Assembly (NCBI GenBank): GCA_002491565.1
Contig: DKWE01000077.1
Span: forward strand, 1 to 14,585
Source: Lachnospiraceae bacterium UBA7160
Lineage (GTDB): Bacteria > Bacillota > Clostridia > Lachnospirales > Lachnospiraceae
Length of the DNA: 14,585 nucleotides
Direction: 5' to 3'
The notes under the pieces: generated by a model
Seen by the model: only the letters and a program-made list of their open reading frames with translations
Databases searched by the model: none
What the model was told of the DNA's origin: nothing
Shown here: positions 7,055-12,779 of the stretch, one piece after another
Layout: every line of letters begins with the position of its first letter
Position numbering within the stretch: position 1 is the first letter of the stretch
Made by a program: the position numbers and the translations under genes

Positions 7055-7980
7055 GATTTCCGGCCTCCCTTCGCAGCAGATGCCGCCGCCAGCTTCCTCT
7101 TCTGGAATACCGCGCGGTCCTTCAGATACGGAGCAGCAATCGCGATCGCCACGATGACGGCGGATACCAGCTTCAGACACTCCGTCGGCATGTGCAGCCG
7201 CAGCGCAATTGCAATCACAAACCGGTAAATGCAGCTTCCCAGAACTGCGCCGATCATCCGACGTGTCACCGTGCGCTTGCCCACCAGTGTCTCTCCGATA
7301 ATCAGGCTTGCGAGCGCGATCGTCACCATGCCCGTGCCGAGATTGATGTCGCAGGATTTCTGATACTGCCCGATCAGGCAGCCGGAGAGCGCCGTCATCG
7401 CGCCGGATACACACAGCCCGACGGTAATCGTGAATCCCGGATTGATACTGGACGCTCTTACCATATCCTCATTGTCGCCGGTCGCCCGGATCGACAGGCC
7501 AAGCCGTGTGCCGAGAAACCATTTCAGGAACATGCAGACCACAACGACAATGGCAGCGGAAACGACAAGCTTATACCAGTCCGGCCCGAACCAATCCTTC
7601 GTCAGACTATAGATCGTCTCACACTTAAACAGCGAAAGGTTCGAAGAAAAGCCCATCACCGCGAGATTGACTGTGTACAGGCCCGTATTTACAATGATGC
7701 CGGCGAGGATGGACTCCACTCCAAGCTTTGTCTGCAGAAACGACATCACATAGCCGGAGCAGACACCCGCCGCCATCGCAACAAACAGCGCAAGAACCGG
7801 ATGCCCCATGATGGCCACCTGCGCGCCAACTGCACAGCCAAGGGTAAAGCAGCCATCTGTTGAGAGGTCCGCGATATTCAAAATCGAATAGCTCAGAAAC
7901 AGAGCAAGCGCAACGAGCGCGTAGATAAAGCCAAGCTCAAACGCACTGATTGCAACAGGGAGAGAAAGCAACGAACTCAT
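7048..7980 (-). CDS. trpY: tryptophan-type ABC transporter permease (BPD_transp_2 family)
   Basis: This 310-residue permease has eight to nine hydrophobic segments. It contains ESILAGIIVNTGLYTVNLAV, the motif region characteristic of permeases that work with ABC_sub_bind (TrpX-like) proteins, and GDNEDMVRASSIN, the cytoplasmic loop that contacts the ATPase. It resembles branched-chain amino acid and ribose-type permeases in general plan. AGAAGGAG precedes the ATG by about 11 nt. It lies 66 bp after the binding-protein gene and overlaps the ATPase gene by 7 bp. It imports the substrate through the cytoplasmic membrane; tryptophan is inferred from the T-box. Confidence 0.9.
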   Translation of the reverse strand: MSSLLSLPVAISAFELGFIYALVALALFLSYSILNIADLSTDGCFTLGCAVGAQVAIMGHPVLALFVAMAAGVCSGYVMSFLQTKLGVESILAGIIVNTGLYTVNLAVMGFSSNLSLFKCETIYSLTKDWFGPDWYKLVVSAAIVVVVCMFLKWFLGTRLGLSIRATGDNEDMVRASSINPGFTITVGLCVSGAMTALSGCLIGQYQKSCDINLGTGMVTIALASLIIGETLVGKRTVTRRMIGAVLGSCIYRFVIAIALRLHMPTECLKLVSAVIVAIAIAAPYLKDRAVFQKRKLAAASAAKGGRKSC

Positions 7981-8046
7981 GGGTGTAAAACTCCTTCTAA
8001 AACATGGATTGTATGGAGACAGCTGTATAGTTACTGTCCACGCTGT

Positions 8047-9051
8047 TTATTCAAATTCTTCTGCGGTCACGGTCTCTACAACTGCGGTGCATTTCTCTGC
8101 AAAGCTGCTGTAGTCGATCCCAAGTGCTTCCGCTGTCTCCGTGTTGACCGTTGCGATACCATTGTCAAAGGTCCTGACTCCAGTGGCTGCCGGATCTGCG
8201 CCCTGCAGGATCTCTACGATCATATCTGCCGTCGCAATTCCAAGATTTGCGTAATCCACGCCATAGCCGCAGAAGGCGCCATTCAGTGCGAAAGAATCAG
8301 CCCCTGTGTAGTGCGGAATGCCTGCATCGATAAATTTCTCATAAATCGCCATCTCAGCCGTCATGATCGTATTATCGGTCGGTGTAAATACGGCCTCCAC
8401 GCCCGCTGCAATCAATGCGTCCGCTGCCTGCGTTACCTCGGTTGTATTTGTGCCGGTCTTTTCCACATACTCTACACCCTTTTCCTCCAGATATGCCTTA
8501 GCATCCTCGATCGGCTGCTTTGACGCATCCTCAGACTGGCTGTACAGCAATCCTACTGATTTGATATCCGGATTTGCAAGGAACATCAGGTCAAAAATGG
8601 CATTTGTATTCAGTGCATCGCTTGTGCCAGTAATATTCGCGCCCGGAGCCTCCATCGACTCCACCAGGCCCGCGCCGACCGGATCCGATACCGCAGAGAA
8701 TACGACAGGAATCGGATCATCCTCCGTCGCCGCCTGTACAATCTGCGCCGCCGGAGTCGCAATCGGAACGATCACATCCACGCCGTCATCAATGAGCTGC
8801 GTCGCAATCTGATTCAGCACGGTGCCGTCCGCCTGCCCATTGTACACATACCCTTCAAAAATGAAGTTGTCCTCGCCCTCCTCGGAGCGCTTTGTAAGCT
8901 GCGCCTCGATATTTTCCTCGATCTGGTTCAGGGATGCGTCATCCACGAACTGGATGATACCCACCTTGTAATCTGCCGCCATCGCGGTGCCGGTAAGCAT
9001 TGCTGCTGTCATCATGGATACGGTTACGGTTGTCATAAGATTCTTTTTCAT
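8047..9051 (-). CDS. trpX: TrpX-type ABC transporter substrate-binding protein, no lipidation Cys
   Basis: This 334-residue exported protein belongs to the ABC_sub_bind (PF04392) family. Diagnostic stretches are YKVGIIQFVDDASLNQIEEN near the N-terminus, DVIVPIATPAAQIVQAAT, VVFSAVSDPVGAGLV, ADALIAAGVEAVFTPTDN and YTGADSFALNGAFCGYGVDY. The signal peptide covers residues 1-25, with AMA-AD as a likely signal peptidase I site. In a Gram-positive cell such proteins are normally lipoproteins. Here LTG (19-21) is followed by Thr22 where the lipidated Cys is expected, so how the protein stays at the membrane is unclear. The start is set by AAAGGAG at 9061-9067, 9 nt before the ATG; a Met 18 codons upstream lacks such a site. 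A T-box leader precedes the gene. Confidence 0.9.
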   Translation of the reverse strand: MKKNLMTTVTVSMMTAAMLTGTAMAADYKVGIIQFVDDASLNQIEENIEAQLTKRSEEGEDNFIFEGYVYNGQADGTVLNQIATQLIDDGVDVIVPIATPAAQIVQAATEDDPIPVVFSAVSDPVGAGLVESMEAPGANITGTSDALNTNAIFDLMFLANPDIKSVGLLYSQSEDASKQPIEDAKAYLEEKGVEYVEKTGTNTTEVTQAADALIAAGVEAVFTPTDNTIMTAEMAIYEKFIDAGIPHYTGADSFALNGAFCGYGVDYANLGIATADMIVEILQGADPAATGVRTFDNGIATVNTETAEALGIDYSSFAEKCTAVVETVTAEEFE

Positions 9052-9060
9052 AGTTTTACT

Positions 9061-9067
9061 CTCCTTT
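9061..9067 (-). promoter_or_regulatory. ribosome binding site fixing the trpX start
   Basis: AAAGGAG on the minus strand, 9 nt before the ATG at 9051-9049. The start it selects gives a clean signal peptide beginning MKKN. Confidence 0.85.
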
Positions 9068-9318
9068 TCCTGAACTATACTTGTCTGTGTTTTCCACAAA
9101 GTCACGTGGTTCTTTGCACATCGTGCACATTTCCCCGGGTCTTTCTGCTATCCAAAGGAGCAACCGTCTGTGCTTTAGCCGGAATCAGCGGTTCCTTCTG
9201 GTCCGGTAAGCAAAGAGTATCTTTAATCATTACAGTTCACGCGTCCACTGTAACCTTTGATCCGCGCAGCTACTGCCGGCAATCCATGCAGACAGGACAG
9301 TCTGGCTCATCGCTGCGG
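9068..9318 (-). other. 250-nt leader segment between the T-box terminator and trpX
   Basis: The leader continues for about 250 nt after the T-box terminator before the ribosome binding site. It holds no gene with coding support. A 26-residue ORF starts at 9310 but has no ribosome binding site. The only clear structure is the inverted repeat at 9230-9253 with near-identical 8-bp flanks. A weak CCAC/GTGG hairpin lies near 9093-9108. Most T-box-controlled genes begin closer to the terminator, so this extra length is unusual. Confidence 0.5.
9221..9262. repeat. short inverted repeat with 8-bp near-direct flanks
   Basis: TTACAGT (9230-9236) and ACTGTAA (9247-9253) are perfect inverted repeats around a 10-bp spacer. 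They are flanked by CTTTAATC (9221-9228) and CTTTGATC (9255-9262), which match at 7 of 8 positions. The arms match the core of the 10-bp terminal repeats of the element at 9769-9885, so this may be a collapsed relative. It could also act simply as an RNA hairpin in the trp leader. Confidence 0.5.
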
Positions 9319-9355
9319 AAAAAAAGAAACCGTCCCAGATATTTATCTGAGACGG
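9319..9355 (-). terminator. T-box-controlled intrinsic terminator
   Basis: On the minus strand CCGTCTCAGAT (9355-9345) pairs with ATCTGGGACGG (9340-9330) around a short AAAT loop. One position is mismatched or wobbles, and a run with TTTCTTTTTTT follows. It is mutually exclusive with the antiterminator formed around the T-box core at 9373-9384. Confidence 0.9.
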
Positions 9356-9693
9356 TAATAATTTCTTATTATCGCGGTACCACTCATCTTGACTCGTCGT
9401 CCACTCTCGCATGTACTATCATACACTCCTGATTGATAACGGGTTCGGTTCCCGGCGCATCCTACTCGGAATCCTCCAGCTCCCTGGCTCCCTGCCAGAA
9501 TCCTTCTGCCATCCAGATCATCGCAGATAATACCCTGCACTGCATCTTTGACAGCCGCCAGTCTCATTCCTTTCAGACCACCCTCGAAAGTCCATTCAGC
9601 AACCTGATCCATGCTGCAATCCCACCACCTGCAGCTCTCTGTGACTTCTCAGTGAAGCTTACTACTCTTTCTCATCGGTTTGTTCCTTTGTTG
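9319..9693 (-). promoter_or_regulatory. T-box riboswitch, tryptophan specific (UGG specifier)
   Basis: This leader RNA binds uncharged tRNA-Trp to prevent termination ahead of the transporter genes. In order on the minus strand: Stem I with GATGAGAAAGAGTAGT (9676-9661) and AGAGAGC (9640-9634); a specifier loop reading GAATGGACTTTCGAG, with specifier TGG at 9594-9592; a CCGTTATC block near 9441; the T-box core AGTGGTACCGCG (9384-9373); then the terminator. The UGG codon fits the TrpXYZ-type genes downstream. The variable base of the tRNA-end bulge is U, which would pair with A or wobble with G at the tRNA discriminator position. The transcript start is estimated from the promoter at 9700-9728. 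Confidence 0.93.
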
Positions 9694-9699
9694 TGGTCA

Positions 9700-9728
9700 A
9701 GTGTACCACTGGAATAAATACTTGTCAA
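9700..9728 (-). promoter_or_regulatory. sigma-A-type promoter of the T-box/trp operon
   Basis: On the minus strand a perfect TTGACA (9723-9728) is followed after 17 bp by TACACT (9700-9705). It lies directly upstream of Stem I of the T-box, with the start of transcription expected near 9693. The insertion element ends only about 40 bp upstream of it. Confidence 0.85.
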
Positions 9729-9761
9729 GCATAAAGTTGCCTTTCGGAAAAATTTAAATTT

Positions 9762-9892
9762 ACACCCGAGTTACAGTTCAGACAACCCGGACGAGAAGTA
9801 TGTCCCCAGGTTCTGCAAGCTCTTACCGTTCGCCTGCAGGTTCCAGAGCTTCTCCGGTGTGAAGGATGGCTGGAAAACTGTAACTACACCCG
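9762..9892. mobile_element. 117-bp MITE-like element with 7-bp target duplication in the cvpA stop codon
   Basis: The element (9769-9885) has perfect 10-bp terminal inverted repeats, AGTTACAGTT at 9769-9778 and AACTGTAACT at 9876-9885. It is flanked immediately by perfect 7-bp direct repeats ACACCCG at 9762-9768 and 9886-9892. Internally, AAGCTCT (9817-9823) and AGAGCTT (9845-9851) form another perfect inverted repeat, so the element can fold on itself. It has no transposase. Removing the element plus one 7-bp repeat restores CGG GTG TAA in place of the present CGG GTG TAG. The insertion therefore hit the cvpA stop codon and left the protein unchanged. The mobilising transposase family is not recognised. 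Confidence 0.72.
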
Positions 9893-10651
9893 GAAAATCG
9901 TCTCCGCATGCAGCACTGCGGGCAGGAAGGGATTCGACTCGTAGAGAAGGCTGAGCAGTTCGCTCTGCTCGACCTGATTCATGAGATACAGACCTGCCGG
10001 AGTACCGGAAAGCATCGAGAGTACAAGGAAGAACACCCAAAGCAAAAAGCAGGCCTCCAGCAAGCCAAGCAGCAGACCTGCTATGCGGTTTACCGTGCGG
10101 AGCACCGGAATGTATGATACGATGTTCAGCGCGGAAATCACTGCCCAGAGCACCAGCTGTACAATCAGGACAGTGAGAAGGAATGCGATGATATTCAGAA
10201 TACAGGTCGCAATAAAGCTGGCGAGATACTCCTGAAAGCCTGATACATTCAGGCCCCGGTAGCCCTCCTCATTATTATAGTCCAGCAGCAGATCCTTCAG
10301 TGCCTCCGGGAACGGCAGATTCTCGATAAGCTCCGTCTGGTCGATCCTTGTAAGACTCTGCCCCTCATTTGCCTGAGACAGAGAAGTACCCGTTCTCCCG
10401 GAAGATTGCAGGCTTTCTTCCACCAATCCATCTATCAGATTCCCGCATTGTCCCTCAATATACGTATACACGGGCGTACTGCTTCTCAGAATATCTGTAA
10501 TATACGGCAGACACGCGGACACCAGCACAACAGAAAGCACCAGCGACGCAATGGAAGCCAGCTTTTTCACAAAGCCCTTCCGGAAACCGGAAAATGCCAG
10601 CAGCAGTATCACTGCAATGATTATCCACTCCAACAGATTTATATGATTCAT
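9884..10651 (-). CDS. cvpA: CvpA family membrane protein
   Basis: This 255-residue integral membrane protein resembles colicin V production protein CvpA. Hydrophobic segments lie at about 7-22, 30-50, 145-176 (long, perhaps two passes) and 189-213. The first has the family-typical turn AFSGFRKGFVKK, and TVNRIAGLLLGLLEACF matches the other conserved block. A roughly 90-residue polar loop (55-142) is predicted outside the membrane or in the cytoplasm. The biochemical role of CvpA is unsettled; envelope homeostasis is the usual view. AGGAGGG lies just before the ATG, and the gene starts 23 bp after the DUF5711 gene, so the two are cotranscribed. Its stop codon TAG is half supplied by the insertion element at 9769-9885; the inferred ancestral stop was TAA at the same codon. 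Confidence 0.85.
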   Translation of the reverse strand: MNHINLLEWIIIAVILLLAFSGFRKGFVKKLASIASLVLSVVLVSACLPYITDILRSSTPVYTYIEGQCGNLIDGLVEESLQSSGRTGTSLSQANEGQSLTRIDQTELIENLPFPEALKDLLLDYNNEEGYRGLNVSGFQEYLASFIATCILNIIAFLLTVLIVQLVLWAVISALNIVSYIPVLRTVNRIAGLLLGLLEACFLLWVFFLVLSMLSGTPAGLYLMNQVEQSELLSLLYESNPFLPAVLHAETIFRV

Positions 10652-10674
10652 AATCCCTCCTATACCATCACAGT

Positions 10675-12468
10675 CTATCCGCTGATCCGTATTTTATCCA
10701 GGCTGTCCCCCGTGACAATCAGATACTTCCGGAATTCTCCGAAATAGAACAGATTCTTTACTTCTTTCTCATAGTCTGTCTGGAAGCGAAGCCGTCCTGA
10801 ACCCGTGAAAACACTGAGTCCTTTATCTCTGTGCATCAAAATCTGACCGTTCTGCATCTGAATATCATCAAACACCGCATCTACCTTTCTGGATGCCTTT
10901 CGCTTTCCGGAATAGTCAAACAGTTCCATCCGGTATGCTTCGCCGGTGTCCTCTGTGTTTGTAAATAAAAAGCCGATCCGGTCGTCATCATGGAAGGTAC
11001 TGATGATTTCCTGCTGGAACGAGACAGAAGTACTTTCCTCCGGCTCGTCATTTCCCCGGAACACATAAAAGCCGCCATCCGAAACCGCTACCGCCCTGGA
11101 GTTGTCCGTAAAGTATACCTGTGGAATGACCCTGCTCTCATATTCCGCACTGCTGACGATATGTTTCTCCTTACTCTGTCCGGCGGAACCAAAATGATAA
11201 AAGACCACACGGCTTTTTACAACTCCCTCCTCCACACTAAGATAAGAAACCATCAGCTTCTGCCCATTCGGAGAAATAGCCACATCGAGCGGATAGCCCG
11301 TATCGTTGATCGTAGTCTTATCACTTGCGACAACCGTACCATCGGCCTGGTAAAGATTCACCCAGGTCACATCCTCGTCCTGCAGCACCAGCGCCACCAT
11401 TCCCTTGCGCGAGACACGCGCCTTCAGAATCGGCAGCCGCGTCTCAAAATTGCCGAGCAGCCCATCCTCCCCAACGATATAGACCTGCGTGCCCTGCTGT
11501 TCGGCCACCGCCATTGTGGTACCGCACACATCAGCAATCGGAGTCTCCATGCTGTAGGTCACATTCCATTCTGCCTCATTTTTCTGCGTAATGCAGGTAA
11601 TCCCATCCGCATTATAGCGGTACAGCCGCTTCCCCGCCGCTCTATACTGCGTGCCGGAAGCCGCGCCGCTTTCATAGCTCTGCGTGACTGCATAATTTTT
11701 AAACGTATGCAGCTCATTGTAGAGCGCGAACAGCACAATGAGCAGCACCACAGTCCCTGCAGCAGCCAGACGGCGATACAGCAGCAGGCGTTTGCGGGTC
11801 AGCGGCCTGTGTACAAAAAATCTCCGGCGCTGCCGGGATCCGGAGCCGGCATCTCCAAACGCGTATTCTTCCGTCTCCACGCCACCTGCATCCTCATCCG
11901 TCCAGTCGTCATTTTTCTCCATCTCCGGGGGCTTTTCCATGCTTTTTGAGGTGTTTGCATTGATTCCCGGAATCCCCGTCAGGCTGGGGCCCCGCCTCAC
12001 CTCTGCGCCCCCTGCCCGCGGGGCAGCGCCTGCTTCAGAACCTCCTGCCGCTGCTTCCTGTGAGACATACTCCTGGCTGGAAGCCCTTCCTGAAGAATCC
12101 CGCGTGCCGGAAATCGCACCGGAAGTCTTCGCTGTGCCTGCCTGCAAATCAGAAGCTGCACCGGAAGTTTTCTCTGTCCCTGCATGTAATGCAGAAGCCG
12201 CACTGGAAGCTCTCTCTGTGCCTGCACGCGGTGCAAAAGTCACACCAGAAGTCCTCCCTGTGCCTGCACGCGATGCAGAATCTGTGCCGGAAGTCCTTCC
12301 TGTGCCTCCTTGCCGCGCAGAATCTTTACCGGAAGTCCTTCCTGTGCCTGCACGCGATGCAGAATCTGCGCCGTCGTCCTCTTCCATATCCAGGTCATCC
12401 ACAAGCTTCAGAAAGCTGAACCTGTCAAGAAGGGCCTCATTCTTATTCTTTCTGCTGTTTTTTTCCAT
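10675..12468 (-). CDS. DUF5711-type membrane-anchored beta-propeller-like protein with N-terminal repeats
   Basis: This 597-residue protein matches the DUF5711 family in layout; no activity is known. Residues 1-30 are a short acidic segment. Residues 34-131 are seven 14-residue Ser/Thr/Gly/Arg-rich repeats (consensus SASRAGTGRTSG plus two), and a disordered charged linker runs to about 215. A basic stretch (RQRRRFFVHRPLTRKR) then precedes one transmembrane helix (about 233-250). The C-terminal half (about 260-597) has repeating beta-strand motifs such as PLDVAISPNGQKLMVSYLS and GQILMHRDKGLSVF, like a WD40-style propeller outside the cell. Charge distribution predicts the repeat region to be cytoplasmic. 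The ribosome binding site is weak (GAGGCG). It has its own promoter (12519-12547) and is followed by cvpA. Confidence 0.82.
   Translation of the reverse strand: MEKNSRKNKNEALLDRFSFLKLVDDLDMEEDDGADSASRAGTGRTSGKDSARQGGTGRTSGTDSASRAGTGRTSGVTFAPRAGTERASSAASALHAGTEKTSGAASDLQAGTAKTSGAISGTRDSSGRASSQEYVSQEAAAGGSEAGAAPRAGGAEVRRGPSLTGIPGINANTSKSMEKPPEMEKNDDWTDEDAGGVETEEYAFGDAGSGSRQRRRFFVHRPLTRKRLLLYRRLAAAGTVVLLIVLFALYNELHTFKNYAVTQSYESGAASGTQYRAAGKRLYRYNADGITCITQKNEAEWNVTYSMETPIADVCGTTMAVAEQQGTQVYIVGEDGLLGNFETRLPILKARVSRKGMVALVLQDEDVTWVNLYQADGTVVASDKTTINDTGYPLDVAISPNGQKLMVSYLSVEEGVVKSRVVFYHFGSAGQSKEKHIVSSAEYESRVIPQVYFTDNSRAVAVSDGGFYVFRGNDEPEESTSVSFQQEIISTFHDDDRIGFLFTNTEDTGEAYRMELFDYSGKRKASRKVDAVFDDIQMQNGQILMHRDKGLSVFTGSGRLRFQTDYEKEVKNLFYFGEFRKYLIVTGDSLDKIRISG
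12076..12369 (-). repeat. 42-bp in-frame minisatellite (seven 14-residue units)
   Basis: Seven units start at intervals of exactly 42 bp (recurring CCGGAA-like starts at 12077, 12119, 12161, 12203, 12245, 12287 and 12329). They encode blocks close to SASRAGTGRTSGKD. The units nearest the protein N-terminus are most alike and those further in are degenerate, suggesting expansion from the 5' end. The frame is preserved, so unit number can change without breaking the protein. Confidence 0.9.
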
Positions 12469-12518
12469 TCTTCGCCTCGGTAATCTATATTATACTTTGC
12501 CTGTCGCGCTACCGCGCT

Positions 12519-12547
12519 AGTGTATTGTCTCATTCATATTCTGACAA
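12519..12547 (-). promoter_or_regulatory. promoter of the DUF5711-cvpA transcript
   Basis: On the minus strand TTGTCA (12542-12547) is followed by 17 bp and TACACT (12519-12524). The same TACACT -10 is used by the T-box promoter at 9700-9705. AGCGCGGTAGCGCG, a direct repeat of AGCGCG, lies just downstream at about 12505-12519 and could be an operator. A second -10-like TATAAT (12489-12494) lacks a -35. Confidence 0.6.
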
Positions 12548-12678
12548 ACCTATCGCTTCTTACGTACTATAACAAAATCAGTCCCGAAACGCAACTGAAA
12601 AACCGAAAATGATTCGCTGGACAACTCTGCAGTATCACAATTCAGCCATCCACTGCCTGGGAAAGTACGCCCGAACCA
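12548..12678. other. intergenic sequence between hairpin terminator and DUF5711 promoter
   Basis: No gene is supported here. A 45-codon minus-strand ORF with an ATG at about 12687 runs to near 12550, but its start lies within the terminator hairpin, it lacks a ribosome binding site, and its codon use differs from that of the neighbours. Nothing else is recognised. Confidence 0.5.
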
Positions 12679-12736
12679 AAAATACATTGACTCACCTGTA
12701 ACCTCAGTCTCTCGTCCGTGTGAGTCAATGCATTTT
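12679..12736. terminator. strong bidirectional hairpin terminator after the LysM gene
   Basis: AAAATACATTGACTCAC (12679-12695) and GTGAGTCAATGCATTTT (12720-12736) pair over 17 positions, with 16 Watson-Crick pairs and one G-U wobble in the minus-strand RNA. The loop is 24 nt. The A-tract/U-tract ends make it suitable for termination in both directions. It lies about 44 nt after the LysM gene stop codon and before the DUF5711 promoter. Confidence 0.8.
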
Positions 12737-12779
12737 ATTACGTATACCGCCAGACTACAGTGTCTTGGAAGAACGCGCT

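Noticed and set aside
7055..7414. N-terminal extension of the trp ATPase (389-residue version)
   Set aside because: The extension lies in another frame of the permease gene. The ATG at 7054 with GGAGG and the ATGCTGA overlap is the natural start.
9230..9310. 26-codon ORF (MSQTVLSAWIAG...) with two Trp codons after the T-box terminator, resembling a trp leader peptide
   Set aside because: No ribosome binding site, no adjacent attenuator hairpin, and the T-box already provides tryptophan control. The Trp codons are not adjacent.
9771..10040. Open frame after cvpA on the minus strand (protein-like tail ending in FSSGLSEL), suggesting a frameshifted CvpA C-terminus
   Set aside because: The protein-like part lies inside the 117-bp insertion element, and removing the element restores a stop at the same codon. 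CvpA already ends at a normal family length.
10990..11949. 319-codon plus-strand ORF opposite the DUF5711 gene
   Set aside because: It is antisense to a well supported gene, has no ribosome binding site and shows no recognisable domain.
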